Shown here: positions 11,601 through 24,012 of the stretch, one piece after another
How the letters are laid out: each line of letters starts with the position of its first letter
How positions within the stretch are numbered: the first letter of the stretch is position 1
Source of the DNA: Calendula officinalis
Lineage: Eukaryota > Streptophyta > Magnoliopsida > Asterales > Asteraceae
Direction of reading: 5' to 3'
Assembly (NCBI GenBank): GCA_963853835.1
Contig: OY970822.1
Location: forward strand, 15,067,501-15,131,500
Length of the DNA stretch: 64,000 bases
Translations under genes and position numbers: made by a program
Notes under the pieces: model-generated
Told to the model about the DNA's origin: nothing
The model's database searches: none
The model's input: only the letters and a program-made list of their open reading frames with translations

Positions 11601-13243
11601 GGATTTACAGTTAACAATTGTTTGTTTATTTATGTTGATTTATATAATTATTTAGTATAACATTATACATTGTGGAACTCACTAAGCTTTTATAGCTTAC
11701 CCGTTTAGTTGTCAATATTTTTCAGGAAAAGATAAGGGCAGGAGCAAGTGTGAGTAGATAGTTGAAGTCGGTTTGCTTGAAGTTCTGAAGAGCTTCACTT
11801 TTGGTATAGTTATTAGTATTTTGATGTATATCTTTGGGGTTGTTTAGTTGGTTTGTATCCGTTATAGATAGTCGGCTTTTGGTTTGTACATGTTTTGGTA
11901 ATTATGTTTTAAAACTTGTATTTTGGGTAAAATCCGAAAGATTAATGTAAATGTTGTTTAAAATGGTCATTTTGGGGTTCGGTAGGGGTATTTTAATGGG
12001 TCCCAAAAAAATATTTTAAGTTAAATTATAGTAGAGGGGGTATTTGTGATTTAGAATGTGAAATGTGAAATGATGATTTGACGCTAAGGTGGCGCTGATT
12101 TGACATTCCGACTTAAATTACTTGCTATTATATGTAAAGTTTTACATTCTGATGCGTCATCCGACAATAAAATTATATGAAAATTACAACGCACTCTTAA
12201 ATTTTGAGGATAAATTGTAAGAATGGTTGTGATTTTGGCCGAATTGTATATTTGGTCATCATAGTTCAAAAGGTGTAGGCACAACACTTATTGTTTGAAT
12301 TTTTTTGTATTTTTTAGTCCTCACTCCTAACAATGTTAAATTCAAAGTATGTGTGTTTATTATTCGAATATATAATCGGATTGTTTAGATGGACAATTTA
12401 GTTTGGGTCGTTTGGATTGATTTTTTAATCGATTCAGACTTAAACCAAATTAATAGTTTGGTTTTCAGATTTAATTTGATTTCTGTTGAAAAATCTAAAT
12501 TATCTAAAAATACCAAATAATAATATACGCACATGTGTGTTAATCAAGTCCATTAGTTTGGGGATTTTGATCCTTGCACTTTTTAAATTATGATTATTTA
12601 CACACAAAATAGCTGGAAAAAAATATACGTCAAACGGTTATTTTTGGTCATGTACTCAAAAAAGAAATAGTAGAAAATAGAATCTCGCATGGATAAATAC
12701 GGTAGCTTTGGGGCTTGCTCCTCCGCAGTAAAACCTAAAAAGTGCGGTGCGTGAGTTACAATGGGGATATACACAAGTATGTTTTTATGGCAAAAAAATA
12801 TCATAAAGTGGTAATCAAGTCCTATCAATGTTTTGATTAAGTTTTTTTAATAGAAAAGTCGACTATAAATAAATATCATAAAGTGGAGTTATGAAATTTT
12901 TATAATTATTCAACTGTATTAATAAACAGGTAAACAGTATATAACGCGTTAACATAAAGGAATTCATGTTCAAGCTATTTGAGGAAAGTTAAGTTTTAAT
13001 TGTGATGTATGTAACTTAATGTAGAAGTACTCAAAACTAACACCAGATGATTAAATACTTAACAATAACTTCATTACACAAACATAACATTCAAACTCAT
13101 GCAAAGACTTAATAAATGTAGATCAAATTACACAAACACTTAATGTATTCTAGGTCCATCATATTCTCTATTGGTACGAAGTATAATTGTGTACGACTGA
13201 TAAAGGTCTAACAGAACAACAAAATATCGACATAATTATTTAA
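11601..13243. other. Intergenic, no gene seen
   Basis: AT-rich sequence with stop codons in all frames apart from short meaningless ORFs. The last about 200 bp before 13243 is the likely 3' UTR of the WAT1-type gene. Confidence 0.4.
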
Positions 13244-15575
13244 TCACTGCATTTCCATGTCTTCCTTTGTGACTTGTAACTCCTGATGATGTTGTATAGG
13301 CTTCAATTCTTTGCTCTTTCCCCATAGCACGCCGTAGAGTCCCATCACGATGAGCACTGACCCTAACACCCTGTACCCAGTCATTAAACACAAAATTCAT
13401 AAGTTTTGGACCACTTTTGATGATTTTTTAAGATTTATTTTTGCAAAATACTTAACACTTACGTTCCCAAGTATAATTTCTCACGCAGAAATGCCCAACT
13501 GAGTGCTGCAACGATAACCAACAACAAAGGGCTAAAAACTGAAACATATAGCGGTCCCTTTTTATCGATACACCATGACATCATGCAAACCCCTATTCCG
13601 GAACATGCAACTCCCTGTAATATTTGATCAAGTTAGGTAATTTATTATCTAATTCATCGTTAATATATTTGATCGATTCGTATAATATCATACCCCGTAA
13701 ATACTTGACAAGGCCCTAATGGCTGGAAACAAAGACCATTCGCGTAAATGGGGCACCATGATTAGACCAAATACCGATGATTCAATAGTCGCCATTACCA
13801 ACATCAGCGCCGAGCTTGAATAGGGAGCCGGATACTTGTTGCCCATGTCCCCCTGAATATTAATCTTTATTTAGCACACTAAATATGATACAAACTCATC
13901 TCATACTCTTGTGTTATGCCATAAGGTGCAGAATTTAGTCCCAAAAGCCAGTTTAAAGGAGGAACACCTGGACTTTAGGGGCGAGCACAAAATCAAAACC
14001 GAAAAAACGGAACCGTTTGAAAAACCGATGTGAGCAGTTTGATTTAGAAAAACCGAATGTTTGGGGCGGTTTTCGGGCGCATACGAAAAATCGAACCAAA
14101 AAAACCACTCCGCCCCACCATATATTATATATATCTTTCAAATTTTGTAAAAATATTCTTATCTTTTTAAAAGATTTGATGCTTAACTATTAAAAACAAG
14201 ATCAGACGTTTGGACATCAGACGTTTTACACCTATATTTTCTAGGTCTTATAATTCTATAATTGTGAAAATTTGGACTATTTAATTTATTTGTTTTATTT
14301 ATATAGGAAACAAGTTAAAATTTGGAATTTTGTATCATAATTTATAAGTTAATAAATTGGTAAATTTAAGAAAAACAAAAATAATAAAAAGAAAACTGAA
14401 CCGAACAGTTCAATACCCACACCCCTACATAGACTTATAAGGCAACATCCAATTCATACGTTGGCCGATGTGATAACTTAACAAAATAATTTAAACATGG
14501 AAAGCTAGATTAGATATATGTGTGACTTACTTGGATAATGAACCATATTGCCCAAGTCAAAGAACTAACGATGACTAGAAATGGCCCGATGAGGTTCACT
14601 CGGCTAGGATCATTAGCAACATTGTTTGCGATATTTAAATTTATGCCCGATTCACCGATAGGTAAAACACGTCCATTGTACAAGGACAATAGCATTGCTC
14701 CTCCCACCCCAACTAATGTTCCCATCAACTTTGCTTGCCCACCCAATGTCTTCAAATTTGCATTTTCTTGCCTACAAAAAAAATTAAAAAATAAAAATCC
14801 AATAACTATAAATAACAGATTAAAAGATTAATTAAACATTGCTATTACTTGAACATAACAGCAAGGACAAAAGTAAGCGCTGGAAGCAGATTCGATAATG
14901 CGCAGGCGATGGTTGGCGTCGAGTTCTTCAAGCCAACGAAGTATGTGATTTGGTTCATGGACAACCTGATAATCATGATTGGTTAATTTACCCGAAAATC
15001 AAAATGCACAATAATTCCCAATTAAAAGATGTGTTCCAAAAATAACTATGAGTAGTTTACAGGGTATGTGTTCACAAAAAAAAGTAAAGGTATAACAAAC
15101 TCACCCAAAAATTGAGCAGAAGAAAACTTGGATGAGAATCGGTAGCGTCATTGGAGGTCTTTTCCCTCTGCAAGCATATAATAATATGTTTCGTGAAATA
15201 GTTTAAATCAAAATTTACCCGTTTTAGACCTTCTAAAGAGAAAATCATATTTTTTTTGTAGTTTTTAACAGATAGAAGGTGATGTGAGAGTCGAAATATT
15301 GATAATATTTTACATTTTTTTAAACGGTATAGAAAAATAATGTCTTGGCGTCTGATTGAAAGTATATATATCCTAACTGATTAAATAAACGAAAAGTACC
15401 TTTCCATGAAATAAGCCAAAGGGACGAGGAATAGAGATGCAAAGATTTGACGATAGGCGACATGGATAAAAGGATTCATGCCGGAATCCATGGCGAGCTT
15501 GGATAGAATGTTCATACCTGCAAACTCAAACTGTACAAGCACCATCATCAAACAAGGCAATAACTCCTGCACCAT
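13244..15575 (-). CDS. WAT1-related EamA-family membrane transporter (nodulin MtN21-like)
   Basis: Seven exons on the minus strand: 15400-15575, 15105-15167, 14849-14965, 14531-14771, 13694-13852, 13463-13614, 13244-13370; 1035 nt, 344 aa. Family signatures include [19 protein letters not shown] and [19 protein letters not shown] in the first EamA domain, [20 protein letters not shown] at its end, and [31 protein letters not shown] and [18 protein letters not shown] in the second. About ten membrane spans are expected. WAT1 itself exports auxin from the vacuole, but substrates differ across this large family, so none is assigned. The length is a little below the usual 360-400 aa, mainly because the C-terminal tail is short. 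Intron 4 carries a hAT-like insertion. Confidence 0.92.
13976..14427. mobile_element. hAT-like non-autonomous element in intron 4 of the WAT1-type gene
   Basis: Starts TAGGGGCGAGCAC and ends with the reverse complement of TAGGGGTGTGGGT. The 8-bp flanks CTGGACTT and ATAGACTT (right copy offset by one base) look like a decayed target duplication. The interior is rich in AACCGAA repeats, with no coding potential. Confidence 0.55.
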
Positions 15576-16334
15576 TTTTGTCTACTGTTAAGTTCAATCT
15601 CGCTTCACAAGAGATCGATATGATCTCGTTGAAGACGAAACTAAATTAATTAAGCTATGAACCGTTTCAGGGATTACTTATAACAAAAATAATGCAACGT
15701 AGTTTTTTGGCTTTTCCATTTTAGACAAGTCATTATGTCGCAAGTAAACTCGCATGCCTTTGCCAGCCAAAAATCCTGTCACGATTCTACCGAGTTTTGG
15801 TCTTACTTGTTTCATGTTAAATCTTCATATGTATTTTTTTACTCATTTAATCAACACAAGTGTTCAAATTAAATGATGAGATTATTAAATAAAATTAGTG
15901 GATACCACTTGACAGTCATTTTATAGATATGAGGATTAAGTAATTAAGAAGATTTAGTATAAATCAATATAATTTTTCTGCTAAATTAGGTGAAACTCAC
16001 TAATTTACTTGGTCCATCCTTTTCACATGAATACCAACGTCTTTCTTCTTTTTTCATGCTCGTTTTTCTGCTTTCAAGCATGTCTTTTTATCTTTAGTTA
16101 CAACTTAATTATTTTATACCATCTTTTTAATTAAACATGAACTTATTGTTATCATTCATCTCGTTCTGAAGGTGATTAATGTACCATATATACACATATA
16201 TTGCCATGTTAATAATTAAAGAATTTTATTTAAATATCTAGGTAGTCACATGTTAATTTTTATAAACACATGAAGTACACTACACTTTTTGTAAAATTTT
16301 AGTTTTTTTTTGGTAAAGGGTACATTCCAGGTAA
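15576..16334. other. 5' flank of the WAT1-type gene
   Basis: Presumed promoter region, AT-rich. No gene, RNA or clear transposon found. Confidence 0.4.
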
Positions 16335-16631
16335 GGCCTCTCCCAACAGTGGCGCGTCACTAAACCCGTCAGTAGCGCCACATCATCACATCCTTACCGA
16401 CACGCTACTGACACGGTCGTGCCAACCATAACCCATCACTAACACATCACTAACCCTTAAAATATTACATTTAACCCCCCTCCTCCCTCACAAAACGCTC
16501 CCCGGCGCCTTCTCTCTCCCGTCGAAAAGACGACGTCTCGCCCACGACGCCGGCCACGACGGCTCGGTGCCAACGCCGTCGTGGCTCGACGCCCCGTCGA
16601 CGCCCCCCGACGGCTTCCGTTGGCAGCGGTC
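16335..16631. mobile_element. PIF/Harbinger MITE related to the element at 59980
   Basis: Flanked by TAA on both sides (16332-16334 and 16632-16634), the typical Harbinger target duplication. The left end GGCCTCTCCCAAC pairs with the right end (reverse complement GACCGCTGCCAAC). The subterminal sequence (TCACTAAACCCGTCAGTAGC, GACACGCTACTGACACGGTC) is nearly the same as in the larger element at 59980-61926. The right half is very GC-rich with ACGACG-type motifs. Confidence 0.85.
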
Positions 16632-18832
16632 TAAATAATTACAGGAAAGTTCTTTTTGCATGAGCTGCGACATGTGTAAAAGTAGCGTGGTAATTTCCGA
16701 ACCGACTTGAAATCTGAACTGAGACTTGACACAGAAATAAATACGGAGTAGATTGTAATTTAGACAAACAAGTGTCAAGTTGTTTTTGAGTCGACTTAAA
16801 TGACCTAGTTTATTAAACAGGTTAGGTTTGGGTTGATGACCCGCCAACCCGATTAATTATTGAAATATATTAAAAACAAATATATTTAATTATACTTTAA
16901 TAGTTTATAGATGTAATTTAAAAATGAATATATTTATAAAATATATATGTTTTGATATGTTTACATACACATTTTAACAGTGTATATGTGTTGACCCGTT
17001 CAAATCGCTGATATGTTTAACCCTTTTTTTTTAATTAAACGATTATATGAGTTAGGTTTGAGTTTAAAGTAAACATGTTATAGTTGATATTTGACATATG
17101 TATATGAACTTATTGGCTTCAGGTGAAATGTTTCTGACCCGCCAATCCGAACCCAACATAACTTGCCACGTATATATTTGTAGATGATCGACTTTTGATG
17201 TAATGTTGAAATATAGATACTTTAACAAAATTGAGAAAATTAGAACGTAAAGCTTGAAAAGAAAAAAGTTGGAACTATTAAATTTGCATTGGGCCAGGTT
17301 TTACAATTTAAATTCGCGCTGGGGTTAACTTGGAATTTTTCATTAATAAGAATAATAATAACAAATTTAGAAATATGGTTCGAGAGATTTTATTTGAAAA
17401 GTCATCCTTATAATATGTCTAATCATTACTTCCTTTTTCTTATGGATTTTCTATTTCTCTTGATCTTGTCATACAGCATTGTTAACACATGAGTTACGAG
17501 GATATATGTTCATTACTTATTACTCTAATAAATTATGCATTCTTTGCTTCTCTCGCACATGACTTTGAATATGAAAAATAGAAAGAGAGGTAGCTTAACC
17601 CTTAATCATGTATATATATGGAGTCATGATGGAAGAATAAAGTACGTTAATGATGAGTTACTCACTTTCTCTTTCTCTCTATCTATAATTTTCTCTTTTC
17701 AAAATAAAAGACAAAGAAATTTGAAACACAGCTCTTTAGTTACTACTATTATTATTTATTACATTATAATATTTATATGATAATTTGTATTTTGATATAC
17801 TAGTATATATTTTGTCTATATGAGAAAAATCAGTTTATATGCCGTTCAAAAACATATGAATTTATTTGATGATTGATATGTTATTCTAACAATTTAACTT
17901 GTTGAATATGTTATTTTACTTTCTCTCGTAAACTTTATCACTTGAATGAACAAAGAGTTTGTAGTCTAGCGGTAATATGGTACTTAATTGTGTGAAAAAC
18001 TGTACTTAAAAAACTTGTTATTTAAATACGCTAAAAGTTAGAAATTACAATATTTGAGTCGATAGTTTTAAATTTGAATATAGTGAGAGTTAAAAAAATG
18101 TTTTATATTTATCAATTTTAACAGTTAAATAAATATTTAAAGGAAAATGCTAAAAATTGCCTTAAGAATAATGGTTAAGAAATTTTTGTTGGCTTAAAAT
18201 CATTTTAAATTAACTAATAAAATATCACCTCCTTGAATTTTTTTAACTACATTTGAGTAATTATGTTTCCTTAATTGTACATAAACTATTTTATTCATTC
18301 TTAACCATTGCCCTAAGTACAATGGTTAACAAAATATATTATATATAGATTTTTGTTTTAATATATATTTTTCATCTATACAACAATACTATTTTACTGA
18401 TAATAATACAATTAATAAAAGAAAAATAAAAATAGAATGCAAGTAAACAAAAAAATAAAATAAATAACAAAGTAATGATTAAAAATTTAATACTGACTAA
18501 TTATTGTTTTGGTATGGAAAATAATATGGTGGCAATAGAGAAACTCTTGTGGTATAATGAGAGAAAACATGGATTTTGAAGAGAGGTGAAAATGAATAAT
18601 GTAAGGAGATGAATTGAGACACTTGTGAGTTGCCATTTCTATTTAAAAAATAATAAAATGATGTTGTTTACTTGTAGTAATAAAGTGAGGATATAATTAT
18701 TAAAATATATGAAAAATACACTCATTTTCTCAGATATAATTTACTGACTTAGATCCTCCTAAAAAAAACCATGTGACTTGATGTTTTTTGTGTGATTATA
18801 CGATTTCGGTTATTTTGAGATAGAGGGAGTAA
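16632..18832. other. Intergenic, no gene seen
   Basis: Very AT-rich, with short ORFs lacking any recognisable motif. Just before 18833 the string GATAGAGGGAGTA resembles the end of a Stowaway MITE. No RNA gene found by eye. Confidence 0.4.
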
Positions 18833-19139
18833 GGCCTCTCCCAACAGTCACACATTTTCAAACTCGTCAGTAGCGCTACATCTTTCTCTTCCTACCGATG
18901 AATTACTGACAAGGCCGTCTCAACAATAACACATCACTAAACTCATCTACACTTAAAAAAATATTAAAAGATCCCCCCCCACACACACACCACCACCACC
19001 CCCACCCACACCTACACCCACCCGCTGCCAACGAAATCATCCAACTCATAGCTGCCCTGACAAGTTTTTACCGACGAGTGATGCCAATGACGTCTTGCTA
19101 GTGACACGTTTCGAAGCCCCCGACGTACCGTTGGGAGAC
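18833..19139. mobile_element. PIF/Harbinger MITE, diverged copy
   Basis: Begins after TAA with GGCCTCTCCCAACAG and ends near GTTGGGAGAC, the inverted form. Internal strings (CGTCAGTAGCGCTACATC, CACATCACTAAACTCATC) match the other two Harbinger-type elements here. It contains a C/CA-rich tract near 18975-19025. The right target duplication is not clear, so the right end is approximate. Confidence 0.7.
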
Positions 19140-19784
19140 TTTTTTCATTGCGTAGCGTGTTATAAAAGGATTTCAATTATTTGAAATCCTAGACTAGGGT
19201 CTCCCAACTAGTGCATAATTGTTAGCTTACATGTTTGATAGCGGTTTTGTAAGTCTACAGTTATAAATAAAAACACTTGTTACATGTTTGAACAAAAAAT
19301 TATCTGAAATCAAGGAATTTATAATTCCGTCTTAGTCATTCTTAACATTATATAATACACATCTAGGCTTTTTACCTAATAGTATGCTTTTTCTTAAATT
19401 ACACCATTGATTTGATTTGTATTTATGTGACTATTTTTAGGTATTACATGTTCTGAATCATAAAAATTACTAAAATGTCGTCTTTGGTTGCATAAATCCT
19501 TTAGGATTTTGAAGGGAAAGGCTGATTGGGAGACTCGGTGCAAAAGGTTTCCAAGAAAAGAAGTAGCAGTATAATTTAGTATAATTTTTTGAAGTAACAG
19601 GTCAGGTCATAGGTGCAATTTTGAGTAAACCAAGAGACCCATCCGTGTAATTAATTTACTGTGAATACAGTTACCCAGTAGCTAGCTACAACATTCATCA
19701 GCTTTAATTAATTTTGAAGTATTCCATTACAAACATACTCTACTGGATCATTATGTTATCATATTGCATCTGGGATTCTACAAA
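19140..19784. other. 3' flank of the MTERF5-like gene
   Basis: AT-rich, including the likely 3' UTR of the mTERF gene. A stray GGGTCTCCCAACTAG near 19197 resembles a Harbinger terminus but has no partner. Confidence 0.35.
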
Positions 19785-21429
19785 TCAAGCACAAGCATTC
19801 TTTTTCTTCACTTTTCTCTTCAAAAGCTTGTGAAAATCTCCATCCGAAAGAGACAAAACTTGGTTCAAAAGCAACCTAACCGCACTTTCTTTCACAATTT
19901 CATACCTCGGTTTTATCCTATCTTCCAAACTGTACCCAAAATACTGAGGAAATTTAACCAATTCGGTTTTCGGGTAATCCATAGTTAAAAAATATTCCCA
20001 TTTCGGTAACAAATTATCCTCCACACTAAAAGTATAAAGAGCACCATATCTAGAAGCCATTAACGCAAAATCAGCACTATGATAACCTTTTTGCAAGAAA
20101 AACTCGGTAACCGGTTTCAAACTTGATTCAATACCAAGACCAAAAGCTAGTGGACATCGAGACATAAGGACCGCAGGATTAATCCCAACCGATTGAAAAT
20201 ACTGATATGCGGGCCGTAGCTTCTCATCCACACTGTAACTTATGATGGACGGATAACGGGTTAACACTTTCCCAACATCTTGAGAAGAAAGCCCGATTTC
20301 ATAAAAATAATCAACCGTCGATTGTAACTTTGATCTACTATACGTTAAAAGAGCGGGAAATCGGTAAATAATTTTGGCCCATTTTTTCTTATCTACCCCT
20401 AAATCTTCTAGAAACGCCATTGTTGGGATTAGGTTTTCGGTTAGACTAATCCCACATAATTGAGGTCGTTTACTTATAATCACGGGAATATCGGATTTTG
20501 AAATACCGAGATCAAGAAGAAACTCGACAACCGGTTTAATTTTTCCTTCCAAACTATAATAAGCAAAAGCCGGGAATTTTCTAATTACTTCTTTAATTAC
20601 ATCACGTTCCATCCCGAGTTCTTCTAGATAAACCACATGTGGAGGGAGATTTGGTGTTTCACCAATATTACTTACACGTGTTGATGTCGGTTTTTTGGTG
20701 GATTCAGTAAAAGAAAATTGTGTTGTAGAATTTTCAGAATTCGGATTTTGTGTTATTTCTTCTGATTTTTCTTTGATTAACGGGATCGGGAAATATTCTA
20801 AAACTTTGACAAAATCATCACCGTGTTCTTCAACAAGTTCATCTAGGTATGGGATGAGTGCATCCCTGATTTCAGGAGTTGTGAGCTCTCGTCCTGCAAG
20901 GAATTATATATTAAAAAATAAAATTATTGTTTTGTAATATTGGCGATTAAGTAATTAGGTTATAATTTATGAATTCAGACCTACTAAATATCGGGTTTTG
21001 TAAACAGTATGAAGTCTTAACATAAGGTGATCGACGAATAGGTCCAATGTTTTCATTTTTCTGGCTGCATTTAAACGGTTTAAGCCTTGACTGGTCAAAA
21101 ACATGTGTAATACAGCTTTAGCTTCTTCTCTTTCTGCTAATAGTAGATTTGGAGGCACATTCACTAAGCTCACCGATCCATCTGTATATTAGATGTTAGA
21201 ATAACAATACAGGAAATATGATTATAAAAGATGTTATTAAAATATTTAGTACAAATTTATCGTTAAGAAGAAAAGATTTTTGACAATGAAGTCTGACTTT
21301 GACTTGCTTACCAGTCTCTGCACGACAGAAGAAGAGTCTTTGAGGGAAAGAAAGTTGGGTCCTGAATCCATAAAAACTGAAGTCGGTAATAACAGAATTG
21401 CAAACATAGAGAGATTTAGAGACCTCCAT
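19785..21429 (-). CDS. MTERF5: Mitochondrial transcription termination factor family protein, MTERF5-like, chloroplastic
   Basis: Three coding exons on the minus strand: 21312-21429, 20981-21181, 19785-20893; 1428 nt, 475 aa. The first about 40 residues look like a transit peptide (hydroxylated and basic, FRTQLSFPQRLFFCRAE). From about residue 190 there are tandem mTERF helical repeats, each with the typical proline before a hydrophobic run: FPAFAYYSLEGKIKPVVEFL, RPQLCGISLTENLIPTMAFL, FPALLTYSRSKLQSTVDYF, YPSIISYSVDEKLRPAYQYF, and then RYGALYTFSVEDNLLPKWEY. The match to Arabidopsis MTERF5/MDA1 is strong through LLLNQVLSLS near the C terminus. That protein binds plastid DNA and controls psbE-operon transcription. 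An upstream non-coding exon is likely (see 21464-22294). Confidence 0.92.
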
Positions 21430-21463
21430 GAATGATTTTTATCAGAAACTTCTTCAGGTAATC

Positions 21464-22294
21464 ATAAATTCTAAAAACGGAAAATTGGGAGTAACCTAAT
21501 AAAGTTATCACAGCAATTAAAACATTATACTTAACTGAATCCTAAGTTTACGGTTAACACAACAGAAATATAACCATTAAGACTTTCATAACCTGATAAC
21601 TAGGGGTGTAAGTGAGCCGAGCTGTTCGTGAGCTACTCGAGCTCGGCTCGTTAAAAGATCGATAAAAACTCGAGTTAAACGAGTTCGAGCCGAGCTCGAG
21701 CTTAACTTATAGCTCGTTTAATAAACGAGCCCGAGCCCGAGCTTCATACTAAGAGCTCATTTAGGCTCGCGAGCCTAAACGAGCTAAAATAGTTAATTAT
21801 TATAAAAAAATATAAATACATATTACATATTTATCTAATTATGTGTATATATATTATACATATACATATATAAAATAATATATATATAAAAAAAAAGATT
21901 TACAACGTATATTAAATATTATGATTAATTAAAAGAATTATATATTTCATATATATGGAAGCTTAAATAAGCTTAATCGAGCCGAGCCCGAGCCTGGAAA
22001 AACCTAAACGAGCTCGAGCTCGAGCTTTATACATAAAGCTCAAAACGAGCCGAGCTCGAGTTCGAGCTTCTCGAGCTCGATAAAGTTAAACGAGCCAAGC
22101 TCGAACCTAGTCGAGCTCGAGCTCGGCTCATTTATAGCCCTACTGATAACCAAATTATAAATAGAATCGTGATCAATTTAAACCCTACAATTGAGGATAA
22201 ACATGTATAAATGAACAAAAGCTGAATAATTAAACTTCGTAGCTATGTATGGACGACTGTAAACTGAAATGAAGGGAGAATTGAAGAGATTACC
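21464..22294 (-). other. Putative 5' UTR intron of the MTERF5-like gene
   Basis: Reading the minus strand, CACCG is followed by GTAATCTC at 22293 (a good donor), and a TTTTTAG acceptor lies about 35 nt before the ATG at 21429. This would place a GC-rich leader exon upstream of 22294 and an intron of about 0.83 kb that contains the hAT element. Inference from splice signals only; the acceptor position is approximate. Confidence 0.4.
21601..22142. mobile_element. Non-autonomous hAT element with perfect 8-bp target duplication
   Basis: CTGATAAC flanks the element on both sides (21593-21600 and 22143-22150). Terminal inverted repeats: TAGGGGTGTAAGTGAGCCGA at the left, and the right end reads TAGGGCTATAAATGAGCCGA in reverse complement. 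The subterminal regions are dense in GAGCTCGAGC-type motifs in both orientations, the sort of clustered short site hAT transposases bind. The AT-rich centre has no coding capacity. Confidence 0.93.
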
Positions 22295-22781
22295 GGTGAA
22301 AGGAGGCCGACGGCGAGGGTGCACCGAAGAGCGAGAGGGTGTCGGAAGTTGGGAAGAGACTGAAAGCCTTCATTTGGGTGAAATTGAGGTGAGTTTACGG
22401 TTGGGGGATTTGAGGGTCGGATTGAAGAAGAAGATATGGTTGCTTTGCTCCCTTTGCACCAAATGTAGAAATACAAAATACAAAACTAACAAAATGCTGT
22501 CATCAAACATGTAGAAAACACAGAATTTTTATTTATCGATTTTGCACCTTAATCTTAAATATAATAGTTAAGAAAATTTTAAATACTTATAAGTTGTGTA
22601 TGCTAATTAAAAAAAAATACCCTTTAATCTTTATAACTCTCTAGAAGTAGTTATGCATAAATATATATACATTAACCATTTTTAATTGTCCTAAAAACAT
22701 TAGGTATAGTAGACATGTTAAAACTATGTTAAATGATTTTTGGACTTTTAACTTGGTTTTAGTGAAATGTTCAAGGTAGTT
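22295..22781. other. Upstream region of the MTERF5-like gene
   Basis: 22295-22480 is relatively GC-rich and may contain the leader exon and promoter of the minus-strand mTERF gene. Beyond it the DNA is AT-rich. ORFs here have no recognisable homology. Confidence 0.35.
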
Positions 22782-24012
22782 CATTAATTTTATCTAGTTC
22801 TAAGGGACAATTATTAGCCCTTGGATCAAGAAAAATCAATGGTTAAGATCAAGATTCAAACCACCACCACCACTACAAGCACATGTGCTTCTCCGGCGGC
22901 GGACGGCGGACGGCGGTCGGAGGTGGCCGCCGCCGGTGGTGACCGGTGGTGGTGGTCGTGACTGGAAGCACATGTGTTTGAAACACATGTGTTTTGAAAA
23001 TAAAGGAGTGTATAGGTACAGCCAAGCACATGTGTTTCAAGTAATGAAGCACATGTGTTTCATAACGTTAAGCACATGTACTTCGTGATTTAAAGACAAA
23101 TGAATTGCTTGTAAGTTACATGTGTTCATGTTCAAAAACACATGTGCTTGGCTTTATGAAGCACATGTGCTTCATAATGATATGTTTTTCACTTGTTTTG
23201 ATTTTTTTTCTTGTGTATTGAAGCACATGTGTTTCATAACGTCAAGCACATGTGCTTCGTGATTCAAATACAAATGACTTGCTTATAAGTTACATGTGTT
23301 CAGGAACAAAAACACATGTGCTTGGCTTTATGAAGCACATGTGCTTCATAATGATATGTTCGTCACTTGTTTTGATTTTTTTCTATGTAGTGAAGCACAT
23401 GTGTTTGATAACGTCAAGCACATGTAACCGGTGGTGGTGGTCGTGACTGGAAGCACATGTGTTTGAAACACATGTGTTTTGAAAATAAAGGAGTGTATAT
23501 GTACAGCCAAGCACATGTGTTTCAAGTAATGAAGCACATGTGTTTCATAACGTCAAGCACATGTGCTTCGTGATTCAAACACAAATGACTTGCTTGTAAG
23601 TTACATGTGTTCAGGAACAAAAACACATGTCCTTGGCTTTATGAATCACAACAAGTGACGAACATATTATTATGAAGCACATGTGTTTCATAACGTCAAG
23701 CACATGTGCTTCGTATGCTCCCTTGTGTGTTTAGAAACTCATGTTTTTAGTGACTTGAAGCACATGTGTTTCGTGACCTGAAACACATGTGCTTCGAAGG
23801 TGTTGTGTTTTAGTGAAGCACATGTGCTTCGATACATCAATACCACCACCACCCCCATTACCACCAGCACCTTCACTGTCAGCCACCACCACCACCGCCG
23901 GCCGGCGGCCGCCGCCGGCGGTGGCTGTAGGTGGGGGATTTGATCTTAACCATCTTGATCCAATGGCTAGGATTTATCCCTTGAGACTAGACAAATCATT
24001 TGGATTTCCTAG
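22782..24012. mobile_element. Long-TIR (MULE-like) element carrying a CACATGTG satellite
   Basis: The left arm (about 22782-22862) and right arm (about 23936-24012) are inverted copies about 75-80 bp long. They share the strings TCTAGT, AAGGGA, TAGCC, TTGGATCAAGA and ATGGTTAAGATCAA in order, with scattered mismatches. Inside each arm lies a GC-rich block of CGGCGG/GCCGCC runs and CCACC/GGTGG runs (about 22889-22960 and 23875-23938). The centre is the tandem array described separately. Long arms suggest a Mutator-like MITE. I could not find a clean 9-bp target duplication and there is no transposase. Confidence 0.6.
22876..23834. repeat. Higher-order tandem array of the palindrome AAGCACATGTGCTT
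   Basis: By eye there are about 22 exact CACATGTG octamers in 960 bp, plus a few one-base variants (CACATGTA, TACATGTG). Most sit inside AAGCACATGTG(C/T)TT. Two periodicities are visible: a unit of about 174 bp (for example, the copies starting at 23046 and 23220) and a larger duplication of about 485 bp (22942 and 23427, both beginning ACCGGTGGTGG). CACATGTG is an E-box of the type bound by plant bHLH factors. Confidence 0.9.

Noticed and set aside
22885..23537. Several ORFs with repeated KHMCF-like peptides
   Set aside because: They are the CACATGTG array read in frame on both strands, not proteins.
22876..23834. CRISPR-like array
   Set aside because: Repeats are palindromic and regular, but spacers are not unique, the units themselves are tandemly duplicated, and this is a plant nuclear sequence.
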